Source: Protea cynaroides
Taxonomy: Eukaryota; Streptophyta; Magnoliopsida; Proteales; Proteaceae
DNA: 64,000 nucleotides
Reading direction: 5' to 3'
NCBI GenBank assembly: GCA_028583415.1
Contig: CM053267.1
Location: forward strand, 27,638,902 to 27,702,901
This document shows positions 36,118-46,606 of this stretch, in pieces. The position numbers were made by a program, and so were the translations under genes. The notes under the pieces were generated by a model. The model worked only from the letters and a program-made list of their open reading frames with translations. It made no database searches and had not been told where the DNA came from. Positions within the stretch are counted from its first letter, which is position 1, and every line of letters starts with the position of its first letter.

Positions 36118-36891
36118 TATAACCTATGCATCAATCTTGGTATTTATTTACAAATATCTTGAAAAATTATATTCAAAATTGGATTTGTAACCTCTGCCAT
36201 TACTTTATTGTTTTGTATCTCCACTAATTGCTCCAACGTTTGAATATTTGAATTCAAATTTGAATCTGTAACCTCTGCCATTAGTTCTCTTTTATTGTGT
36301 TGTATCTCTATCGATTGCTCCAATGTTTGAATATTTGAATTTAAATTTGAATTTGTAATCGTATGATTAACATCCCCTCGCAATCTCATGGGTTGATTAA
36401 AGACAGTGAGATTGTCACACAGGAGCTTGAATCTCGGTTGAGTTAATCCTTTGGTAAAGATGGCGGCAACTTGGTCACTGTTTGGAACAAACTGAATATT
36501 GACAGTACCATTGGCAACCTGTTCACGGATGAAATGGAAGTCAATTTCTATGTATTTTATTCGGGCATGGAACAAGGGATTTGCTGCTAGGTAAGTTGCC
36601 CCTATATTGTCACATAATAGAGTAGGTGGTGGAGGTGAAAATCTAAGATCTGACAACAGTTGTTTGATCCATTGAAGTTCAGCAGCTGTATTAGCTAGAC
36701 TTTTGTACTCAGCTTCAGTGGAGGACCTTGCTACTATCTTTTGTTTTTTGAGCTCCATGAAATTAAATTGTTGCCAAGATAGAGACAATAGCCGCCAGTG
36801 GATCTATGATCCATTGGGGACCCTGCCCAATCTACATTAGTGAAGGCACATAAATGTAAATTAGAGAAGCGATGCAATTGTAGACCCATCA
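36118..36891 (-). pseudogene. Copia element, RNase H and 3' end
   Basis: Minus-strand frame with KKQKIVARSSTEAEYKSLA, AELQWIKQLL, LCDNIGATYLA and HIEIDFHFIREQV-type motifs (here KYIEIDFHFIRE). These are Ty1/copia RNase H signatures. It continues the RT frame from 48905 once E1 (36892-48904) is removed: YLKH...GLQLHRF. After FTKGL the frame runs on into two imperfect repeats (SNLNSNIQTLEQ) and stops at 36144. The stop-free tail is unusual, probably drift or an internal duplication. Confidence 0.9.
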
Positions 36892-37256
36892 TGTAAGACC
36901 CGTGTCAAACTAACCCGGTCTTACCACCTTGAACCAGGTTTACCCATCATGGTCGAGTCAAATGGACCAAGGGCATGAAGGAGATCGAGATCCCAGGTAT
37001 AAAATCGACCCAAAAACACTTAATTTTAGGGGAGGGTCGCACACCCAGCTAAGCAGGGACGGACCTCCCAAAATAGAAAGTCAGACCCTCAATTTTGAAG
37101 GGAGGGTCGGACAGCTTAAGACCCTAGGGTCGACGGGATCATCGACCCTCTCATCGACCCTCGGTTTCTGACGAAACTGAAATTAGGAAATTTCCTAATT
37201 TTTGGTTGGGGATTCTTTCCAAATCTCAATGGGATTATTATAGGACATTCCTAGTC

Positions 37257-37266
37257 TATTTAAAAG
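37257..37266 (+). promoter_or_regulatory. LTR TATA-like box of E1
   Basis: TATTTAAAAG upstream of a GA-rich leader; the 3' LTR has TATTTAAAGG (46967-46976). Confidence 0.6.
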
Positions 37267-38818
37267 ACGTTTCTAAGCCACTTTCACTCCTTTCACAACC
37301 CTAATTGAATTGAGAGAAAGAGAGAAGAGGGAAAAGAGGAAGAAAGGAGGCAAGGAAGAAGACTTAGCAAAAAGGAGAAGAATTTGCAGAGAAAAGTAAT
37401 CTTCTCAGGTATGGATACTAATTCCATGAGTTTCTACAGACCTTAGGTTAGATATGGTTGAGTGTAGGATTTTGGAGAAACCCAAACCATCCATCCATGG
37501 TTAGGTTTTCATGGAAAACCATAGGAGGATGCACGAAAGCTATTTAGATGGATTATACATGGTTCTAGACCATGGAACGACTGTTGAATGAATGTAGGAA
37601 GCAAGCCATAGGACCCCAAACACGAAGAATGGATTAAAAGTGGAAATTGGACCAGAGTGCACCGAGGGTCGCACCGAGGGTCGATAGACCATCCGACCCT
37701 AGGTGTTTCTGACCATTGACCCTCAGCATTCGAGAAGTTCAGAATGGAGGGAGGGTCGATAGACCCATCGACCCTAGCATCGACCCTAGCATCGACCCTC
37801 ATTTAACAGAATGGTTTTTAAATTCGGAATTAATTCTAATTAAATTCTATCGACTTTGTTAGGTTTGCTAGCATTATAATAACACTGTAGAGGTGATTTT
37901 AAAGCTTGGAAAAGTATCTTATAGAAAACTAAGGTGATGAACCTTAACCCCAAACTAAATTGGTTAATAATAAACTGTTTTCTATTTCTTGAGTCCTATG
38001 CCATGTTTGATTCTATGCGAATATGTTTGTAATGTGCATACAGCATGCCATCCAATATTTCTATTACTTGTTCATGCATATTTACTTTATTATTTATAAC
38101 ATGATGATGATGATGAGGATAGGAATAGGCATGTGCTTGTATGTGTGTGGTTGATGTACTTGATGCGAGCGAGTATCAGGGGAGGTGTGATGAGAACGTC
38201 AATAAACGTTAACCTTTGGCGGGTCTCAGCACTTTAGCTCTATCTCTAACTCAAGTCTTGTGCATTGATAGCGTCGTATCGCCGTTACCTTAGCAGAACT
38301 ATTATGTCGTAGAGTATCAGGGGAGGTGGTCTCGGTCCTTGTAGTCTCTGACTCTACCGGGGGGTCTTAGCTCTATCTCTATGGGCATTCTGAGGGATGC
38401 TGGGGTGAGGCCTTGGATACACTGTTTGGCATTAGGATTGGTTAGTAGCGAGCCCAGTTTGCAAGCCCTCACTAACAGGGGCTTACGTGTTGGTATAGCA
38501 TTATATAGCAATAAACGTTAACCTTTGTTGTATAATGTTATGGTAGGGTGGATGGGGACGACGATAAACGTTAACCTTCGGGCGGGCTTCCACACCCTGT
38601 GTATAGAGGCGGTGTCAATAAACATTAACCTTTGACCACCCAACCTTTCTATTGCACATTGCAAACTATAAACCAAGACCAAAGATATAAATTGATTTTT
38701 GTTTGCATGTATATGTAATGTTGCATTGTTTTGGCTACTCACTGAGCCGTGTTGTGTGTTCACCCCTCGACGTCGAATATTTTTAGTTGATGATGCAGGT
38801 TATACAGTTGAAGATTTT

Positions 38819-38920
38819 ATGAACGCGTCAACGTATGGGAATGTAGCAGCTATGGAAGTTGGAGCTGAAGACGATACACACGACTCCTCTTGCAAGTGCA
38901 ACTCGTGTGTATTTGACTAG
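38819..38920 (+). CDS. Conserved 33-codon LTR frame, E1 5' LTR
   Basis: Begins MNASTYGNVAAM and ends HDSSCKCNSCVFD-stop. The open frame reaches upstream through VDDAGYTVEDF to the TTTTTAG acceptor-like site and beyond. The 3' LTR copy (48516-48617) has CEC in place of CKC. Confidence 0.4.
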   Translation: MNASTYGNVAAMEVGAEDDTHDSSCKCNSCVFD

Positions 38921-39210
38921 ATATTTTTATAAGTTTCTTTATTGGATTTATAAGACATGTATTTGGTACTTAATTATTTATGTCTTAGTTAAACACAGAA
39001 TAATTTGTTATTATTTATGAATATCATTTTAGTTCTCAGTTCATTTATTTATAATACTTCCGCTATTGTGTATTTACTCTGATTATGATGGTGAGTATAT
39101 GAAGGTTCAAGTAACGCGGGGATAGCCTATTTGAGATCCTGGTTGAACCGTTGGTTATTTAGCGGTTCATCACACCATTCTGAAATGTGTGGAATTGGGG
39201 TGTGACAACT

Positions 39211-39222
39211 TGGTATCAGAGC
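39211..39222 (+). other. Primer-binding site of E1 (initiator tRNA-Met)
   Basis: TGGTATCAGAGC three bases after the 5' LTR, a perfect 12-nt match to the complement of the initiator tRNA-Met 3' end. Confidence 0.95.
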
Positions 39223-39593
39223 ATCTCAGGCCTTGCCCGCTGAACTATCATACATTCACAGCAATAGTGAACTGAGATAGGATAAAATAAAAACAGTAAT
39301 ATTAACACATTATAAGCACAAGTGATGTTGAGACCAAATTTAAAAAAAAAAGAATAATACATCTATTAAAAGGATAACCAAGTTGACATACAATGAGAGC
39401 GAAACAAAGAGTATATATATATCTAAAACAGAGTACAGTCCACAACCCAGACAGTTACTCTGTAGTACAAGGAAAAGTAAAGTACAATCAGGAAGCTGGA
39501 GGCGAAGGAAGAGGTGGAGCCTCACGATCTCTGTCGTAGTCCTCAGCATAAACTCTAGTCAACCAGGCTATCTGAGTCTGGGTCGTCTGTAGA

Positions 39594-40837
39594 CTAGCTG
39601 TGAGATCGGCTACTCTCCCGTCGGGCCGCATGCTGGATCTCCATGAGCTCACCTATCCGCGCGTCAGATGTGTGCTGAGCAGCCAACAGCTCATCCACTC
39701 TCATGCGCTGAGCATCTAGCAACTCCTCCATCCTCAGGTCCGTTCTGCGCTGAGTCCCTCTGATCTCGCGCAACATCTCCATCATATCAGAAGGTGGACG
39801 TGAAGGACCAGCATCATGAGAAAGACTGGTCTCGGGTACCGAAGCCGCCGCAGCAGAAGTACCAGCCCTATCTGCATGCATGGGTGATGGCGGTGGTATC
39901 ACATCGACATCCATATATAAGCGATCATCGTCGACCGGATCCCCACGAGCCCTAGCAGCAGCCTCAGCATCAGCCATCTCAACCCGAGTGTGAGGGCGCA
40001 CCATCGCGTTCCTCTCCTCATCACTAACCTCCGCGTCTCGCAGCCCCATCTTGCAGATAGCATCCCAATCTAGAGGCAACGAGAAGGTCATCTCCTAGAT
40101 CTTCTCATCTACTAGATCCACCCCCAGACGGGTCAGTAGCACTGTAATCATGCGTCCATAGGGTAGGTTTCCCCTATGACCGGACAATGTAGCACTAATC
40201 ATCGTCCGCATGATGATGTAAGGGAAGGCACGACCGGTGGCGAGTGCAGATGCAGTAGATCAAGAACCCGGGTCAGCTAAGACACCCTCTCATAGTGCCC
40301 ACTCTGCGGGATCAGATTATGCTGGATAATCTTGCAGAAGACCCGTGGAGCTGGACGCAAGTAGCAAGCTCTCATCTGCCATCTATCGGGACGGAGCAAC
40401 TGGTTGTCGATCTCTGCTCTCATCTCCATCTCAACAAACTATGGCTCTCCCGGCGCGCAGTACACCATGGGGCCATCATAGGCAATGCCCAACAGATCGG
40501 CCAGCTGCCGATAATCAAAGGAGATGTGCACCCCCTTGACGTAACTAGTGATGCACAACTCCTGACCGTTTTCAACGTCATTGTAATTCCCCACCACCTG
40601 GAGATTACAATAGAACTGGCGCACCAAGTCTGGACAGGTGCACGCGTCGTATGTGATGACAGGGAGCCACCCCATATCACCGAATGCTCCCTCTACATTG
40701 AACAAGGCTAGCTCAGCCAAGTTCACCATGCGACCCCCTTCCACTTTCTTACGGGCGTAGTTAGCATACTGTGCCTCGGCTTCGTTTGAACGGAAGCGAA
40801 GTAGATCACGTAATCTTGGCACTTTAGTACGGGCCAT
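39594..40837 (-). pseudogene. Antisense accessory ORF of E1 (plant transposon protein domain-like)
   Basis: Opposite strand to gag-pol, between PBS and gag. Starts MARTKVPRLRDLLRF, then FGDMGWLPVITY, LVRQFYCNLQVVGNY, VKGVHISFDYRQLADLLG, a broken middle part with IIQHNLIPQSGHY, and a C-terminal part (40091-39594) with DWDAI, a Pro/Ala-rich acidic linker and a coiled-coil-like end (MEELLDAQRMRVDELLAAQH). It is collinear with 29760-31020 in E2. Damage: stop at 40439 and further frame breaks between 40100 and 40440. A 423-bp 5'-UTR intron precedes the ATG by five bases. The product is unknown, probably a DNA- or RNA-binding accessory protein. Confidence 0.7.
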
Positions 40838-40842
40838 AGTGT

Positions 40843-41265
40843 CTGCAAAAATAAGAAGGAGAAAAGAAATAGGGAGTCAATAGGATAAAAATCCAAAAAA
40901 TTTAAAATAGAAGCCCATTCCACACTATACAAGTGGGCATAAGAACTTACGTAGGTTAAAACATATCCTCCAATCTACATGCAGTAGAAAATTTTAACGG
41001 ATAAGGTCCAATGTGGAGAAATTCAAGAAAAATCAAAAATTTCGATAAATTAGGGCAAAAAGAGAAAAATTTAAGTTTCTCGATAACCAACCGATGAAAC
41101 TCAAAAATTTTTGAGGGCTTTCATTCCTCAAGACCCCAATAACAAAAGCCCCCAATAAAAATCGAATTTTTATGGTTGGAAAAAGTTTAATTTGGAAAAT
41201 ACAAGCTAAATGAGCAAAACCCTAGAAATAAAAACCTAAAAACAGGTAAAGTTGGGAAATTATAC
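40843..41265 (-). other. 5'-UTR intron of the antisense gene in E1
   Basis: CCTCTACAG|GTATAA donor (41265) and TTTTTGCAG|ACACTATG acceptor (40843). Position and size match the 435-bp intron in E2. Confidence 0.65.
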
Positions 41266-41414
41266 CTGTAGAGGTGATGTGGATGTCGAAACTTGGACTA
41301 AGAACGGTCCACAATAGCGAAGTAGCACTGTAGCAACTTGGAGAGTAGAGACGAGTCGAAACGGAGGAGGAATAGTGAGAATTGACCCAGAATCGGATCT
41401 TAAAAATCTGATTT

Positions 41415-41635
41415 TTGGTCCGAGGGTCGGACAATTCGACTGACACCATCGACCCTCGGATCGACCCTCCAATCGACCCTCGGCTCTCGGGAATCTGACA
41501 GAAAATCGAGGGTCGGACTGAGGGTCGGACACCCATCGACCCTCGCATCGACCCTCAGCTCTCGGGAAGAACATGTCATTTCCAGGGTCGGATACCAAGG
41601 GTCGGACACACCAACGACCCTCACCATCAACCCTA
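41415..41635. promoter_or_regulatory. GGTCGA cluster in presumed antisense promoter of E1
   Basis: Dense repeats of GAGGGTCG(A/G) and its complement TCGACCCTC in both orientations, located upstream of the antisense first exon and between it and gag. Same motif type as the LTR clusters of E1, with the GAG flank rather than the ACC flank of E2. Confidence 0.55.
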
Positions 41636-41771
41636 CATAGAAAAGACAGTATTTGTTTCAGAATGAATTGGAGATTTTGAATTTTATATCAGTTAGCGTG
41701 CCTACATGAAGTATAAATGATTTCTCACTGATTTTGATGATTTTCAGGCACCACCCATCTCAAAAGTAAAT

Positions 41772-43046
41772 ATGTCTGGACGTAGAGTTACCCGACAGAC
41801 CCGAAATACAGTCCCACCACCACCACCAGTGGAGGAGACTAGCCAAGAGGAAAACCATGCACAGGGTAATCCAGAACCAGCAGGCCCTATGCACAGGGTA
41901 ATCCAGAACCAGCAGGCCCTACAAATTTGCCACCTCCACCACCGGAGCTAGCAACTGTGGTTATGAATCTGGCACAACAGCTACAGCAAATGCAACACGC
42001 ACAAGCTCAAATGCAGGTTGCAATGGGAGTTATGTTCCAAGCCACTCAGGTTGCAGCCATGCACACTGGGCAAGCTAGTGCAGCACCAGTGGGTAACCAC
42101 CCAGCTCAACAGACACCTCAACAACCGACTGCACCAATTCCAGTGCAAGTCCCAGAAGCAGCCCAAGGGAACTATCAGTATCCACACTATATGTTTGGGG
42201 CAAACCCCCAAAACCAACTGGATCACTCCCGACTAGTAGAGAAATTTTTTTAAATGAAACCAAGAGAATTCAACGGCAAGCCGTCTGATCCACTGTGGCC
42301 AGCACACTGGATAGACGAGATGGAAAGGAACTTCCTTATGATGACTATTACCGAGGAAGAGAAAGTAATATGCGCCACCTTAATGCTCAAAGGCGACGCA
42401 CACCATTGGTGGAAATCTACAAAGACATACTTATTAACCAAGCACGCCCTACTGACATGGGCTATATATAAAGAAGCATTCTTCGAGAAGTATTTCCCAA
42501 GAAGCTTCAGAGATTCAATGGAGAAGGAGTTTTTGAGTCTGTACCAGGGGCAGATGTCCGTAGACTCATACCAACAACGCTACGAAGAACTGTTTTTCTT
42601 CGCACCGGCTAGCATGCAAGAAGAAGATACAAAAACTCGTAGGTTCGTCGCGGGACTAAGAGGAAGCATAAGAGAAAATGTTCTGGGTTTGGAAAAAAAG
42701 ATTTACAACGAAGCTGTCCAAATTGCTCGAATAATTGAATCGAGCCAGAAGGAGAGCTATTTCTCCCAGAGCAGAGGAATCAAGAGACCAGCCGAAAACT
42801 CCTACAACGGAGGCAATAATAGGACGTATAAACCTTTTCGTCCTCAGAATTTTGCAACTGCACCAAAGTCTACTGCAACAGCTCAACCACGGCCAAAGTC
42901 AAATTTTGAAGCCCCGAAGTGCTATAACTGCAACCAACCAGGGCATATGGCGAGAGAATGCCCAAAACCCAAGAAGCAACTGCATCAAGGACGGGTATAT
43001 GCCGTTACATCAAAGGATGCTGCCGCATCGCCCGATGTGGTCACAG
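41772..43046 (+). pseudogene. E1 gag
   Basis: Starts MSGRRVTRQTRN with a Pro/Gln-rich N terminus. The gag domain has LWPAHWIDEMERNFLMM, HHWWKSTKTYL, SFRDSMEKEFLSL and YQQRYEELFFFAP, followed by a CCHC knuckle CYNCNQPGHMAREC (about 42919-42960). A 32-bp tandem duplication (41857-41888 and 41889-41920) shifts the frame. A TAA at about 42251 splits LVEKFF from MKPREF, consistent with one A-to-T change. The last in-frame codons are DVVTG, followed by an intron-like segment. Confidence 0.92.
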
Positions 43047-43117
43047 GTATGACCGAAACTTGTAAGGCTATAATTAGAATTGATTGAGCATGTAGACTAA
43101 GTAAAAACGAATCACAG
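43047..43117 (+). other. Intron-like segment at gag-pol junction of E1
   Basis: GTCACAG|GTATGACC...GAATCACAG|GTATCG, 71 bp. Splicing would join DVVTG to IVPINGIPARVLFDSGATHSF in frame. The two edges share the 10-bp word TCACAGGTAT, so a small duplication is an alternative. The segment carries stops in the gag frame. Confidence 0.45.
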
Positions 43118-46100
43118 GTATCGTACCTATCAATGGCATACCCGCCAGAGTACTCTTTGATTCAGGAGCTACTCATTCATTTATATCTGTGTCGTTTGGA
43201 AAGAAGACCAATCTGCCCATCAAAACATTAGATTACAAATTACTTGTACGGTCACCGATGGGATTAGAAGTGGAATTAGAGAAAGGTTATGGACCATGTC
43301 CAGTTCTCATTGGAAAGCAGACCTTGGATGCAACCTTAATACAACTTGAGATGACAGACTTTGACGTCATCTTGGGAATGGACTGGTTAGCTCGGCATTC
43401 TGCAAATCTGTTATGCGCCGAGAAGAAGCTAACGTTCAAAGACAAAGAAGGAGCAGAATTCAGTTTCTCGGGAACCAAACTTCCCAGGAGACGCAAGCTC
43501 ATACTCTCAGCATTAAAGGCTAAGAAGTGCCTTGAGAAAGGAGCGGTCGGATATCTAGTATCAGTGGTCGACCTAACCAAGGACGTGCCACGAATGGAAG
43601 ATATTGATGTCGTGCGAGATTTTCCTGATGTATTTCCGGAGGAACTACCCGGATTACCACCCGACCAGGCCACGGAGTTTGTAATAGACCTAATACCTGG
43701 AGCCGCACCAGTATCAAAAGCACCTTATAGAATGGCTCCTACTGAACTGAAGGAATTAAAAGTGCAATTACAAGAACTGCTGGATAAGGGTTATATTAGA
43801 CCCAGTATATCTCCATGGGGAGCACCGGTGTTGTTCGTAAAGAAGAAGGATGGTAGTGTTCGGTTATGTATCGACTATAGAGAGTTGAATAAGCTGACAA
43901 TCAAGAATCGATATCCACTACCTAGGATCGATGACTTGTTCGATCAGTTACAAGGAGCGAAGGTATTTTCAAAGATCGATCTTCGATCAGGCTATCATCA
44001 ACTGAAGATTAAAGAAGGTGACATCCCGAAGACAGTTTTCAGGACAAGATACGGACATTATGAGTTCTTAGTGATGTCCTTCGGATTAACTAATGCACCG
44101 GCAACATTCATGGAACTTATGAACCGGGTTTTCCACGATATGTTGGAGATGTCGGTCATAGTATTTATTGATGACATATTGGTATACTCCAAGGACAAGG
44201 AAACCCATGTCAAGAACCTAAACGCAGCCCTACAGCGTTTAAGAAAAGAGAAGTTATATGCCAAATTTTCAAAGTGTGAGTTTTGGCTAAGTGAAGTCGC
44301 CTTTCTAGGCCATGTAGTATCCGCAGAAGGAATCAGTGGACCCCAGTAAGATCGAGGCTATTGTGAAGTGGGAAGCACCAAAGAGTGTTTCAAAAATTAG
44401 AAGTTTTATGGGTCTAGCTGGTTATTATCGGAGATTCGTAGAAGACTATTCTCGGATTGCCGTACCTCTCACCAGTTTGACCAAGAAAGGAGAAATGTTT
44501 GTATGGACGGATAAGTGTGAAAAGAGTTTTCAAACACTGAAGACCAGATTGATATCCGCTCCAATTTTGACCATTCCCGTTCCAGGATAGACATTTACCT
44601 TATACATTGATGCATCGGGATTGGGATTAGGATGTGTGCTTATGCAAGGAGAGCAAGTAGTTGCGTATGCTTCGAGACAGTTGAAGGTACATGAGAAAAA
44701 TTACCCCACTCATGATTTGGAGTTAGCGGCAGTAGTACATACTGTCAAGATATGGAGACACTACCTATACGGAGAGAAATTTCAGATTAAGTCGGACCAT
44801 AAAAGTCTTACTTATTTATTTAATCAGAATGAGTTGAATATGAGACAAAGAAGATGGCTGGAACTATTGAAAGACTATGATTGTGATATCCAGTATCATC
44901 CGGGAAAAGCGAACGTAGTAGCAGATGCATTGAGCAGAAAAGCAATGATAAAATCTCAAGGAGAAACTAGCACGACTGCAGCAATGTATACCAACGGAAT
45001 GGTGTTCAATTATGGCAACGAACAATATGTGATAGATACAACGGATGGATCAGCCAACCAAAGGTTTATTCATCAGTTTTTGAATATGTTCACGGAATTG
45101 AAGATTATACCGGATATAGTGGATGAAGTGAAGACAGCTATCAAAGCAGATCCTTATTTGAGAACGGTACAAGAAGATATTGAGAAAGGTAGGACTAACC
45201 CTGAGTTCACCTTGGATGACGAGAAGGTACTGAAATATAAAGGGAGAATATGTGTACCTAAAACAGAAAATATGGACATTAGACACCGACTGATGAAGGA
45301 AGCCCATACCACCATCTACTCGATACATCCTGGAAGCACAAAAATGTATCATGATCTAAAGAAACTGTATTGGTGGAGGGGAATGAAGGCAGATGTAGCC
45401 AAGTTCATGTCTCAATGCCTAAATTGTCAGAAAGTAAAGGCGGAACGACAAAGACCCACAAGACTGTTACAGCCATTATCGGAACCAGTATGGAAATGGG
45501 ACTGCATCACTATGGACTTCGTCACAGGACTACCATTGACTCCTCGAGTAGTTGACGCAGTTTGGGTGATTGTGGACCGTCTGACTAAGACAGCTCGCTT
45601 CATACCGATACGACCCCAGTATACACTGGAAAGGTTAGCAAAGCTGTATGTGGATAATATTGTTCGGTTACATGGTGTTCCAGAAAGCATTGTGTCCGAT
45701 AGAGATCCATGATTTACTTCCAAATTTTGGGAAGTACTACAAAAGGCTATGGGTACAACATTGAAGTTCAGTACTGCATTCCACCCACAGACAGACGGAC
45801 AGTCGGAGCGTACAATCCAGATTCTAGAAGATATGCTACGAGCATGTGTGATTGATTTCAAAGGATCATGGGACGAAAAGTTACCATTGATCGAGTTTGC
45901 TTACAATAACAGCTATCAGGCTACTATACAGATGTCACCTTATGAAGCACTGTATGGTAGGAAGTGTCGAACTCCCTTGTTTTGGAATGAAGTTGGAGAA
46001 CGTAGTATTGTTGGACCGGAATTTGTTGAAGAGACTTGTCGAGTGGTCGACATCATCAAGGAAAGAGTAAGAGTAGCTCAGAACCGTCAGAAGCAATACG

Positions 46101-46606
46101 CAGATACTCGACGAAGAGAGCTAGAGTTCGCCGTAGGTGATAAGGTATTTCTGAAGGTATCGCCTATGCGAGGATTGAAGAGGTTCGGACAGAAAGGAAA
46201 ACTAAGTCCAAGATATGTCGGACCATATGAGATTCTGGCTAAGCGTGGAAAAGTAGCTTATCAGTTAGCACTACCACCATCTATGTCAAGTGTGCATGAC
46301 GTATTTCACATATCCTTATTGAAGAAGTATGTCAAAGACCCAACGCATGTTTTGACAGTAGATTTTCTGGAATTGACTGATGATTTGACATTTGAAGTAA
46401 CAACAACAGAAATCACTAGTCGAAAGGTTCAACGTCTACGTAACAGAGATATCTACTATGTTAAGGTCACATGAAAAAGTAGAGACATGGAAGAGGTTAC
46501 ATGGGAAGAAGAAAATGCTATGAGAAAGCAATACCCTGACTTGTTTGATTCAGAAGGTACGTACAATTTCGAGGACGAAATTTTTATAAGTTGGGGGGAG
46601 TTGTAA
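43118..46606 (+). pseudogene. E1 pol: protease, RT, RNase H, integrase, chromodomain
   Basis: Protease LFDSGATHSF near 43160. RT with LCIDYRELNKL, KIDLRSGYHQL, MSFGLTNAP and the catalytic FIDDILVYSK (about 44160-44190). RNase H with LYIDASGLGLG and DHKSLTYLF. Integrase with H-H-C-C zinc domain (45306-45425) and DDE core (45500-45830), a GPY-type module, and a Tekay-type chromodomain (about 46380-46560). Lesions: frameshift near 44335 (GIS-GPQ), TAG at 44588-44590, TGA at 45710-45712 (DP-stop-FTS, expected R) and TGA at 46472-46474 (expected chromodomain W). The terminal TAA (46604-46606) lies just inside the 3' LTR. Confidence 0.95.
46588..46601 (+). other. Polypurine tract of E1
   Basis: AAGTTGGGGGGAGT immediately before the 3' LTR start at 46602. 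Confidence 0.9.

Larger units (their letters stand above)
36892..39207 (+). repeat. 5' LTR of E1
   Basis: TGTAAGACC...GTGTGACA. TATA-like TATTTAAAAG (37257-37266), GA-rich leader, donor TTCTCAG|GTATGG (37409), GAGGGTCGA clusters at 37023-37160 and 37665-37800. Four copies of AATAAACGTTAACC-like modules lie at 38200-38625. The palindrome TCGACGTCGA precedes the TTTTTAG acceptor-like site and the 33-codon frame. Confidence 0.95.
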
